Below are positions 54,506-64,000 of a stretch of DNA of 64,000 bases, piece by piece (position 1 is the first letter of the stretch; each line of letters starts with the position of its first letter). The translations under genes and the position numbers were made by a program. A model generated the notes under the pieces. The model saw nothing but the letters and a program-made list of their open reading frames with translations, did not search any database and was not told the DNA's origin. The DNA comes from Limonium bicolor (Eukaryota > Streptophyta > Magnoliopsida > Caryophyllales > Plumbaginaceae): positions 144,711,296 to 144,775,295 of the forward strand of contig CM041776.1 in the NCBI GenBank assembly GCA_023374045.1, in the 5' to 3' direction.

Positions 54506-57500
54506 TCAATTCAGAACCCACCCACATTAGAACTCAAGGTCTAAAATAGTATTTATTACTTATTCCACACAACATGTCTTAGCATGTATATCAAAAAGAA
54601 ATACCTTTTCCATCTCTCCATGGGTTCGAATCCCACGTTGAGTACATATACACTGTGATCCCGCAGAACCCGGTCGTGATGGACACCTTCTGGTCCCCGT
54701 TCCTTTGGGAGATCAAAACAGTCACTTAATTTTTTTTAACATATATACTTCTCATGTCACCGGTCCGAAGACAAAGGCTCATACGTCCTCAGCTCGTGAG
54801 CAAGTACTACAAAAATATTCTTTACTAGGTTAAGTATAAGAAGATCTTTTATTCAAAATATTAATCGATTGTTTGAAAACACCAATTGAAAATCCTTTTG
54901 AAAACACCACACCACACAACTCCAAGTCCAATTTATGCTCCTTGTATTTTCTTAACGTGGTTGTTTATGACCACTTACAGGGAGCTTCAAGAGTCATCCA
55001 ACCCTGATGTGATCAGCATCAGTGTTGAACTATCTTTCCACCCCAATTTGTGTTCGGCTTCCCTTGATCTCATGATAATCAAGTTTCACCTCCCACCTCA
55101 TTTTCAACCAACAACTAATTCAAGCATGTCCCATTTTCTATCTTTAAATTCTTCTAGTCATAATCATTACATCTCCAAGGGATAGAACTCCGTCTATCAA
55201 TCTTCATCCAAATCCAACTTAATTCAAGTTACCTAGGGAATTTAATTCTCACTAGGTTCTATGTCGGTCTCATACCCCTTCATAAATCACAACACTGTAT
55301 ATATATACATATATTTTTATCAAAATACAATACATGGTTTACATTTATGCACCGTCGAGGTTTTAGTTCCCCGGGAGTTTCTTTACTCCCTTCCATTTGT
55401 ACTCTCACACACCACTGTTAACAAGATAAACACACTTCCCACAATGGTATTCGCATCTTCTGTGCGCAATTACCACAATTTAACCACAAATAAATGCGTA
55501 TGTTTATATAACACACGCGCCAACCATCATAACAATTTATTTTTGTGCAATGCACAACATAGTTCACGTACACTTGTACGGTAAAACACACTAAGCGGCT
55601 TTACGCTCTACCCCCCTTAAGAGGGATTACGCCCACGTAATCAACCACTGAACATTGGCTTTAAAATGTTCTGCCGTCGTGAAGTATTTTAACTTCCACG
55701 CGGTCTGGTACACAATGCGTTTTGGTTAGAGGATTTTAACCATATTGGCGGTTTAATCCCTAAACCAAGAATTCTTATTAGAGTTTATCTAACTCATAAC
55801 CGGTTTCGGTCCTGGCCTGTGAGGCTTCTAGGCATTGATGACTAGCCATCCATTCATATTCACAATGTATATCCGGTATCTGACGCATGGGCTCACTGGC
55901 CTCTGTTGCGCAACCCTGATAATTATAGAGCTAGTTTGCCCCATTCGTTACTGTTACTGTATTGTACATCTCCAATGTATTACCCTTATCTTGGGAAGAA
56001 TGGTTTCTCAACCGACGCATGGTATCTCTTACCCTGAGCGAATTCGGTGAGTTTCACAATTTTCCACCCACTTCTCCAATAGCTTACAGCGTAAACTACT
56101 ATGTAATTCACAATGATTGACTTGCTTCTACCGACTTACTGTCGGTTGAGATTGAGCTACTACCTAATGTGTAGTGCTCTCTCAGTTATTTCCCACACCT
56201 GGGGTATATCTCATACCGACATTTGGTATTTAGTGTTACTGTAGTTATTTACTGTTAATCATGTCTCCACCTTTGGTTTTGTACATGTATTCTTTCATTC
56301 CTGCGGCCTTGCATTACCTATGCATCAGCCATTATAACATTATTCCTCCACAATTACCATGCTTCCGATTCCTAGCTATCCCACTTGATCATTACTGCGC
56401 AAGTGCAATACCAAAACACTCAGTCATACAGAGAGCAGAGGCGTAAACTCTTGACAGTAAATCTCTCATGCGATTGCGATAGGAATTTACACTGTTTTAC
56501 TGAAATTCTTATCACATAATACTTGTCACCGGCTTACTGCTCGGTTCGTTTGTTATCATTTACTGTTGTGCCTCCACTGGGTTTAACTCATAACTCTGCT
56601 CACTCCCCATTTTATCATCTAACAATACTCACACAGCGGTCGCTTATTGCACACCGTATCCTTACTCACTATACAACATCAACTTATACTGCATCCGCTT
56701 TATATTAGCTTCCGCTATTACACTGGGTTTATCTGGCCACTTATTTGGCTGATTTTTGAATATACTACTATTTTCTTGAGCCTTTATGTTTCTTGAGCGT
56801 TGTTCGCTACACATTAAGCTTCAACACCTATGGTGATTGCTACCAGACTTATTACTCTTCCTGTGTACACAACTGGTACGAGCACTTCTTTTCGTGTTAT
56901 TTATTCAAATCATCCTGGGGTAATAACAACGTGGTCCATCCTCCACATATTTCTTGAACTTGATTCACATAACTACCGCTCCTGCGGTCTCACAATATCG
57001 AGAGGGATCCCCACTCTTAATGCAGTGGTTCGCTTACCACTCTATTCACTTATACAACATAAACTTCTACCATCAATCGAATTTATATAACATATCTTGT
57101 TTATGGCTTATAAGCCTTATTTGCCTTGAGCTGGGCTCATTGTAGGCTGTCCACACACATGTACTTCTCTGTACAATATTACATGTTTAGAGGTTGTAGT
57201 GGGCTCCATGACAAGGTCGTTGCATTCCGTTTCCTTTCCTGGGATGCCCCTTAGGTTTGTCAGTCCGTCTCCTGACAACTTATGTCTAAACTGGGTGTTA
57301 ATTTCAACCCTTGTGTTTCTGTCATGTATTTCGTTCAACAATTGTTGATGCGCACACCCTTTAAGGATTTCTCCTGGGTGTCGTTAAGTTATGCCTTTAC
57401 ATCTGGTTCACAGTTATTGGTACATTCAGTTAGCCACGCCTTTTGCGTTCTTCACTGGTTATTATCTTCTTCTGCGAAGGTCATCATTTCCTAATAATGT

Positions 57501-59178
57501 AGGTACTCATTCTGGGAATTTCATCCCGTCCATTGCACTTTACTGTGTCCACACTAGGCATCTGCCTTGCCCTGCTTTCCAGCTATCATGTTAATCCCTG
57601 GGGATCCTTAAGTCATATAAGCTGTCTTTACATTCAGTTAGTGCACTTCGCACCTCCTGACTCTTAAACATTTCCTTGAAAGGAATTCACTAATTCCTTT
57701 AGTTTCGTTAACTTAACTGAGTTCCTTAACTTCAACCATTCCTTGTAATCTCTAGCTCTCGTTTGATTTATACTGCTGACCGTAGACGGAGTCGACTACT
57801 TCCCGTGTTTCGGACTCTACTCGTATACATATATGGGGTATCATACTGATACATTACTACTTACCCAACTAACCTATAAGTAGGTCTGTCAGGCCCACAT
57901 GCTCCTATCGGAGTGCGGTCGTCCCACAACATAGTTGGTACACTTGTAGTGTCCGTCACACGCCTAGGCGAAGTATTCTGTTGTCAACTCCCTTATATTG
58001 TCCCGTGACAATATTCATTCCTTGCTTCCCGAAATCAATCGAGGGAAGGTTTATCCACTGTTGTATCCTTGTCAATTGCCCCTGGTTTCACTGGTTTGGT
58101 TTAAAAGAAGGTTGGAGAGAAGTGTTGGTTTGAAAGAAAATCTGGTTTTGAAAGAAAGAGTTTAAGTAAATCTGGGTTTGAAAGAAAATTTTTCATGGTT
58201 TCACAACATCTTCTTACCTTAGCCAAGTCTAGCTTCTTGCTGACTGGTGTACTTCCAATTACAGAGGTTAGGCTAACAGGCCCTTCCACTGTTATGATGA
58301 TCACATTTAACTTCATGGTACTTTTCCAAGTACTTTGTAGTGGTTATAAATTTCCCGAACAGCCCTGTTATAGTAGCACTTGCTATGGCAAGTGCGCCAT
58401 GCTAGCTGGCTATCGGTTTAACACATACCGTTTGTGGTATTGTTTTTACCCATTTTGTCATCAGTGGCCTTGTTGGCCCTCGCTGATCTTACTGTCTTGA
58501 TAAATACTCTTCTAGGTGATTTCTCACTGTCTTCACATGATAATCATTAACTAGGGTGTTTCCCATTCTAGGAGTCCCTATTTTCTTAGTATTGTATCCT
58601 CTTGTAGCCCGTTCCACGTATTTGGGCACTACGTTGTAGTTCCCTTGCCAGTTGGTACACCGTTGGTGTATTATTTATCAACTGCGGTCCCGTAGACACT
58701 CGTCTCGGGTTTCACTAATCCACTTCTTGCCTGTTGCACGGTCGGTGCGTTGCAAGCTGGTTATTCTCGACTGCTCTGCATGTCGACCCAGGTTGCCAGA
58801 AATTCTATTCTTTTATACACAAATTCTTCATTCTTCGCTGTTAAATGCGGTTAACATTGTTCAGATGGATACCGTCTCCGGGATTCCCAGTTTTCGGGAT
58901 CTACCGTATGACAGGTTCTCCGTACTCACAGTAGTACTTAAACATAGCCAGATCGGGTATTCCCGAGTAAGAGAGGACTTCCATCTCTCTGGCGTCCTTT
59001 CCCAAGTTATAAAACAGGGATTGTGGAGGGTGGGAAGGATACTACAGGTTTCCAGTATTCACTGGTAGTTCCTATCTAGCGTATCTCTCACGCTATCACT
59101 CAACCCTTAACCCAAAGTACTTAAATCTTAACTCGGTACTTCCTAAGCTCGGTAATCCAGTCATCAGAGCGATACTTC

Positions 59179-59190
59179 GCTCTGATACCA
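59179..59190 (-). other. Element D primer-binding site, tRNA-iMet
   Basis: Minus strand TGGTATCAGAGC, with the TCAGAGCGA/TCGCTCTGA nine-bp palindrome exactly as in C and E. Confidence 0.92.
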
Positions 59191-59195
59191 CTTTT

Positions 59196-60030
59196 TGTAA
59201 CACCCCAACCACCACCGTACACTTAACATCAAACTGCAGCGGAAATCTCAACTCATCACATTACTTAATTCAATGGTGTTACACGCCGTTAGCCGCCCAC
59301 GTGGCTAACAAGGCTAATACATGTACATTGTACCGGTCTGATGGACTAGATTCCCGAGCAACTACACAATACAATCCTCATTCCATTTTCAACATTTATT
59401 ATATACATACATTCCTACTGTGCCGAGTATTTACAGACTAATGCCGATAACAATTTCGGTCTTACTACGCTTACAATGCTTACGCCATTTAAATGGCTAC
59501 CCATGTATAAATATCTACCCCGTCCTACTCTCGAACGGCCTCCAGCTCCTTGTACCTGAAATAGAAAAGGAGAGAAAGGGTGGCCCCCAAGGGGCTCAAC
59601 ACCTTTGCTGGTATGGTAATCCCGCAGCCCACATGCTACCGGGCCACGCACAACTAATTGTCATCTTAGCATGCAGTTGATTATATTTAAATCATGCATA
59701 CAAGCCATAAACATACAACACATAACATTTCGCCTCAATGGGCTCAACCTATAACCAACACATCCACACTTAACCAACCATCCAATGATTCCTTAAACCC
59801 TAAAGTGGCTCTTCTCTAAAACGGAGCTACTTCCTTAACGAATGACATGTACCCATTAATCGGGTTATCCTTAAACGCCTCTTGTCACAAACTGGGATTC
59901 ATTTCCATGATCCACACACTCCATATCCTACAACATATCTCATTCCTCACATAACAAAACATAACAAAACCTTTCTTGTTTCGGCGTACATAAACAACAT
60001 CGAGTTCATTTTAAACATCTAACATATACA
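59196..60030 (-). repeat. Element D 5' LTR, 3' end portion
   Basis: Minus-strand LTR ending GGTGTTACA at 59196. 835 bp are visible before the gap. Nearly identical to 17644-18230 over their shared 587 bp, and clearly related to 61900-62661 of E. Confidence 0.87.
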
Positions 60031-60530
60031 NNNNNNNNNNNNNNNNNNNNNNNNNNNNNNNNNNNNNNNNNNNNNNNNNNNNNNNNNNNNNNNNNNNNNN
60101 NNNNNNNNNNNNNNNNNNNNNNNNNNNNNNNNNNNNNNNNNNNNNNNNNNNNNNNNNNNNNNNNNNNNNNNNNNNNNNNNNNNNNNNNNNNNNNNNNNNN
60201 NNNNNNNNNNNNNNNNNNNNNNNNNNNNNNNNNNNNNNNNNNNNNNNNNNNNNNNNNNNNNNNNNNNNNNNNNNNNNNNNNNNNNNNNNNNNNNNNNNNN
60301 NNNNNNNNNNNNNNNNNNNNNNNNNNNNNNNNNNNNNNNNNNNNNNNNNNNNNNNNNNNNNNNNNNNNNNNNNNNNNNNNNNNNNNNNNNNNNNNNNNNN
60401 NNNNNNNNNNNNNNNNNNNNNNNNNNNNNNNNNNNNNNNNNNNNNNNNNNNNNNNNNNNNNNNNNNNNNNNNNNNNNNNNNNNNNNNNNNNNNNNNNNNN
60501 NNNNNNNNNNNNNNNNNNNNNNNNNNNNNN
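60031..60530. other. Assembly gap, 500 N
   Basis: A second 500-N placeholder. The same LTR family stands on both sides in opposite orientation (minus on the left, plus on the right), a place where assembly collapse or a wrong join is likely. Confidence 0.98.
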
Positions 60531-62661
60531 TATGGAATGATTAGGTAAGGTTTAAGGTTGGATTAGGGGTTGAAAAATGATGTTTTGTTTTAATTAACAT
60601 GGTGCGGGACCTAGCCCTTGTATAGGTACCCGGACCACCCATAAAAACTTGCCGAGAGTGAATGCAAGAATTGGTCCGGGACTAAGTCCAGGAACAATGC
60701 AAAAAACAAGCCGAGAGTAATTTCCAGAGGTGGTCCGGGACCTTGGGTCCGGACCAAGTCCCGGACCAGACCAAAAATGGCCTAAAATGTGTTTTAAAGT
60801 GTTCTAAAGGTTATGGTTTGATGGGTAATGGTTTTGGATGTTGTTCAGGCCTAGTTTGGTGACTTTTAAAGGTCCTAAGAAGTATAAACAAGTGTTGGAA
60901 GTGGTTGGGAAAGTTGTGAGTTTAAGTACACAAAGTTAAACCGAAATAACGAGATAACGGGGTAAGTACGGGAGTAGCAATTATGTACCTACCGTAACAC
61001 CTTATTATTAATCGAACCATTTCACATGTAAATAGTGGTTCAAGAGTAAGACATGAGGAACAAGTGTGAGCCGAGGAGCGTGAGAACACCCGGTAAAGTA
61101 ATTCCCTGTGGTGACAGGTATGGTTTTCTTGCAACCTGTGTCCTACCGGATTACACCGGCTTGTATGCCAATATGTTTTTCTGTATGTTTGCCACGTTGT
61201 AAGATAAAACATGTAATGAGTTTATAGTAATTCATTTATGTGGCGTGTTCAATTCCGATACCGTTTAACCTCGAAAGTGTTATACCTTAGCTAACCAAAT
61301 CTAGGATCACATAAGAGAACGGTATCCGGATTTAACGACCCAAACCATGGGAACGTTCTAACCACGGCTATGCGTGAGTTAATTGTGTGATGTTTGTGTG
61401 TGAATGTATGGACCTCCCTTGTGGGTTTAATCTAGTTGTAATACTGTATGGTGTATGGATGTGATAGGTTCCACAGTGGAGCCCTTAACTATGTTTATAT
61501 ATATATTATTGGGGGGTGAGGAATCCGGTTGTTCCGGTCGTGCGTTGTTTGGGAGTGGGTATCCTTCTTAGCTTTACCCTCCTCTCTGTTATGGTTGTTT
61601 CCTCCACGGGTTACGATCTCCCATTAGCTTACTCCAAAGCTTAGCTATTCTGACTTATGATCGGTTTAGGGGGAACATGTGTTTGTGTGGTGTGTTCGGG
61701 TCACTATATCCGAACCATCTTAACTTAAGTTACTCGTCCGACTATTAGGACGGTAATGAGTGTTGTATAACAAGTTTATCATGAGGGTGACATCATTCTC
61801 TAGGCTCACAAGTGAATTAACTATGTTTGGGTCGGTTCCTAAGAGAACCGTTCCCGTTATGTTGTGTTATTGTTGTACTGCAATTCCCATTGCGATGTTA
61901 TGTTATGTGCACGTTGAAACGTGAAAAATGTTGTTATGTGGTGTATGAGGATCATGGATATGAATCCCAGTTTATAAAAGAGACGTTTATGGATAACCCG
62001 ATTATTGGGTAAGTGTCGTCTATTAAGGAAGTAGCGCCATTAGAGGAGAACCCTCTAGGGTTAATGAACACAATGAGTGACTTATCAAGTAAGGATGTGT
62101 TATCTGTTTGTTGAGCCCATTGTGGTGGAATGTTATGTGTTGTGTGTTTATAGTTTACATGCATGATTCAAATATAATCAACCGCATGCTAAGACGACAA
62201 TTAGTTGTGCGTGGCCCGGTAGCATGCGGGCTGCGGGATTACCATACCAGCAAAGGTGCTGAGCCCCTGGGGGGCCACCCTTTCTTCTCTTTCCTATTTC
62301 AGGTACAAGGTGCTGGAAGCCGTTCGAGAGTAGGACGGGGTAGTTGTTTATACACGAATAGCCATTTCAATTGTATATGTATTGTAGGTGTAGTAAGACC
62401 GAAATTGTTATCGGCATTAGTTGGTAAAAACTCGGTACAGTTGGAATGTATATGTATAATGGTTGTTGTTAATGGAAAGGGATAGTAGTGTGTAGCTGCT
62501 CGGGAATCTAGTCCATCAGACCGATACAATGTAGATGTATTAGCCTTGTTAGCCACGTGGGTGGCTAACGGCGTGTAACACCATTGAATTAAGTAATGTG
62601 TTGAGTTAAGTTTTCCGCTGCAGTTTGATGTTAAGTGTACGGTTATAGTTGGGGTGTTACA
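60531..62661 (+). mobile_element. Element E 5' LTR, right part
   Basis: Ends GGGGTGTTACA before the PBS. The last 750 bp match the D LTR; other parts match the C LTR in short blocks (CTTATGATCGGTTTAG, GTGTTCGGGTCACTATATCC). A GGTCCGGGACC-type palindromic cluster lies at 60600-60775. Confidence 0.85.
60600..60775. repeat. GGTCCGGGACC palindromic cluster in E LTR
   Basis: Repeated GGTCCGGGAC, GGGACCT, GGTCCGGACC and AAGTCCCGGACC motifs in about 175 bp, many directly palindromic. It is the counterpart of the arrays in the C and F LTRs. Confidence 0.72.
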
Positions 62662-63954
62662 AAAAGTGGTATCAGAGCGAAGTATCGCTCTGATGACTGA
62701 ATTACCGAGCTTAGGAAGTACCGAGTTAGGATTTTAGTACTTTGGGTTAAGGGTTGAGTGATAGCGTGAGAGATACGCAAGTTAGGAGTAACCAGTGTGT
62801 ACTGAAAACCTACAGTGTCCGACCCACCCTCCACAATCCCTGTTTTATAACTTGGGAAAGAACGCCAGAGAGATGGAAGTCCTCTCTTACTCGGGAATAC
62901 CTGATCTTGCTGTTATTAAGTACCACTGTGAGTACGGAGAACCTGTCATACGGTAGATCCCGAAAAGTGGGAATCTCGGAGACGGTTTCCCTCTGAACAA
63001 TGTTAACCGCATTCAATAGCGAAGAATGAAGAATCTTGTGTATAGAAGAATGGAATTTCTAGCAACCTGGGTTGACATGCCGAGCAGTCGAGGACAACCA
63101 GCTTGCAACACACTAACCGTGCAACAGGCAACAAGTGAAGTAATGGAACCCGAGACGCGTGTCTACGGGACCGTGATTATTAAATAATGTCACCAACGGT
63201 ATACCAACCGCTAATGAACTACAACGTAGTACCCAAACAAGAGACAGATCTCAGTAACCACGACAGATGCGTGGAATGGGCTACGAAGAGGATACAATAC
63301 TAAGTAAAAGGGGAGTCCAAGAATGGGGAACACCCCAGTTAATGATTATCATGTGAAGACAGTGAGAAGTCACCTAGAAGAATTATTATCAAGATTGTAA
63401 GATCAAGTAAGGGCCAACAAGGCCACTGATGACAGTGCGGGTAAAGGACAATACCACAACTGGTATGTGTTGAACCGATAGCCAGTTAGCATGGCGCACT
63501 TGCCATGGCAAGTGCTGCTATAACAGGGCTGTTCGGGAAAATTTTAACAAATACGAAGTACTTAGTAAAGTACCACGAAGTCAACTGTGATCATCATAAC
63601 TGTGGAAGGGCTTAACAGCCTAACCTTTGTAATTGGAAGTACACCAGTCAGCAAGAAGCTAGATTTGGTTAAGGGAAGAAGGCATTGTAAAACCATGAGA
63701 ATTTTTCTTTCAACTCAGATTTATTTCAAACTCTTTTCTTTCAAACCGAATTTTCTTTCAAACCAATATTTATTTCTAACCTTCTTTTAAACCAAACCGG
63801 TAAACCCAAGGGTAGCGACCCGAGGGAATGGATGGAGTTCATAGTGATACAACAGTGGATAAACCTTCCCTTGATTAAGTTCGGGAAGCAGGGAATGCAT
63901 ATTGTCACAAGACAATATAAGGGAGTTGACAACAGAATACTTCACCTAGGCGTG
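62662..63954 (+). mobile_element. Element E interior, non-coding, same family as D
   Basis: Follows the minus strand of D from its PBS inward (for example CCACCCTCCACAATCCCTG, GAACGCCAGAGAGATGGAAG) as far as CACCTAGGCGTGTG. No gag frame; the longest Met-initiated frame near 63050 is about 45 codons. It includes a perfect 20-bp palindrome GCACTTGCCATGGCAAGTGC (63496-63515) and TTTCTTTCAAACC repeats (63700-63790). Confidence 0.78.
62667..62678 (+). other. Element E primer-binding site, tRNA-iMet
   Basis: TGGTATCAGAGC five bases after the LTR, with the TCAGAGCGA-AGTA-TCGCTCTGA stem-loop. Confidence 0.93.
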
Positions 63955-64000
63955 TGTTATACCCAAAATTTTGACCCCCCTGGTTGGGGTCTACGAGGTC
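63955..64000 (+). mobile_element. Probable start of another LTR, inserted in E
   Basis: Similarity to D stops at 63954-63956. New sequence starts TGTTATACCCAAAATTTTG, a typical LTR-type TG start. Only 46 bp are visible, so this is tentative. Confidence 0.5.

Larger units (their letters stand above)
54206..59195 (-). mobile_element. Element D interior, non-coding
   Basis: About 5 kb with only short, unconvincing frames on both strands. Seen inside: a stem-loop GAACTTCG-TCCT-CGAAGTTC beside the polypurine tract (54223-54242); four paired repeats of the GGACTTAATGGTCC kind (54325-54505); a run of TTTGAAAGAAA motifs (58115-58190); and a near-perfect 20-bp palindrome GCACTTGC/GCAAGTGC (about 58378-58397). 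The part near the PBS is matched by element E, showing it is a real family sequence and not random decay. Confidence 0.75.
53990..60030 (-). mobile_element. Element D, inverted non-coding LTR element
   Basis: On the minus strand: 5' LTR (60030 down to 59196, running into the gap), tRNA-iMet PBS 59179-59190, about 5 kb interior, polypurine tract AAGGGGGG (about 54211-54219), 3' LTR from TGAAATACCCC at 54205 down to 53990, truncated. The leader after the PBS resembles that of C (ACCGAGCTTAGGAA). No gag or pol frame exists on the minus strand. It is a second, separate non-autonomous family, shared with element E. Confidence 0.82.

Noticed and set aside
54886..57600. Many short plus-strand frames in D
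   Set aside because: They are antisense to the element, average 60-100 codons, lack motifs and show no relation to each other or to element E.

Overview
The window is repeat-dense plant nuclear DNA. Almost every base can be assigned to LTR retrotransposons, nested in and joined to one another, plus the end of one CACTA DNA transposon. No intact single-copy host gene is visible. Evidence for a plant: primer-binding sites for plant tRNA-iMet and tRNA-Asp, Athila-type and chromovirus (Tekay/Del-type) gag-pol with a C-terminal chromodomain, a CACTA/EnSpm terminus, and plant-type introns. The species cannot be named. Two 500-base N runs (18231-18730, 60031-60530) split the window into three contigs, both inside repeats, so long-range order across them is unproven.

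Layout. 1-17643: a non-autonomous element with giant LTRs ('X', copy A), split by an Athila-type element at 1966-12604 (TSD CTACC). 17644-18230: inverted LTR of family D/E. 18731-19754: 3' end of a CACTA transposon. 19755-36110: two chromoviruses ('F1', 'F2') in an LTR-body-LTR-body-LTR array sharing the middle LTR; F2 is split by an inverted solo Athila-like LTR (31404-33565). 36111-36885: remnant of an intron-containing coiled-coil gene. 36886-44454: element 'C', with a 3.9 kb LTR and a gag that appears to be split by introns; an intact AlkB-type Fe(II)/2-oxoglutarate dioxygenase ORF lies between gag and protease-RT. 44455-45775: inverted relative of X ending C in its RT. 45776-53989: X copy B (5.8 kb 5' LTR, 2.07 kb non-coding interior, truncated 3' LTR), the empty-site counterpart of the Athila insertion in copy A. 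53990-60030: inverted non-coding element D. 60531-63954: same family, forward (E). 63955-64000: probable start of another LTR.

How the parts relate. C, X and D/E share LTR termini (TGAAATACCC ... GTGTTACA), the tRNA-iMet PBS and a palindrome overlapping it. C carries the proteins; X and D/E carry none, so C-type elements are the natural candidates to mobilise them. The main discovery candidate is element C: one phase-1 gag donor (42510) can join in frame to an AlkB exon with its own stop (acceptor 42656) or, skipping it, to protease-RT (acceptor 43628). This suggests a splicing choice between Gag-AlkB and Gag-Pol. Secondary candidates are stem-loops at the PBS, before the polypurine tract and near the LTR 3' end that keep pairing while changing sequence between families, and arrays of CpG-rich palindromic motifs in the LTRs of several families.
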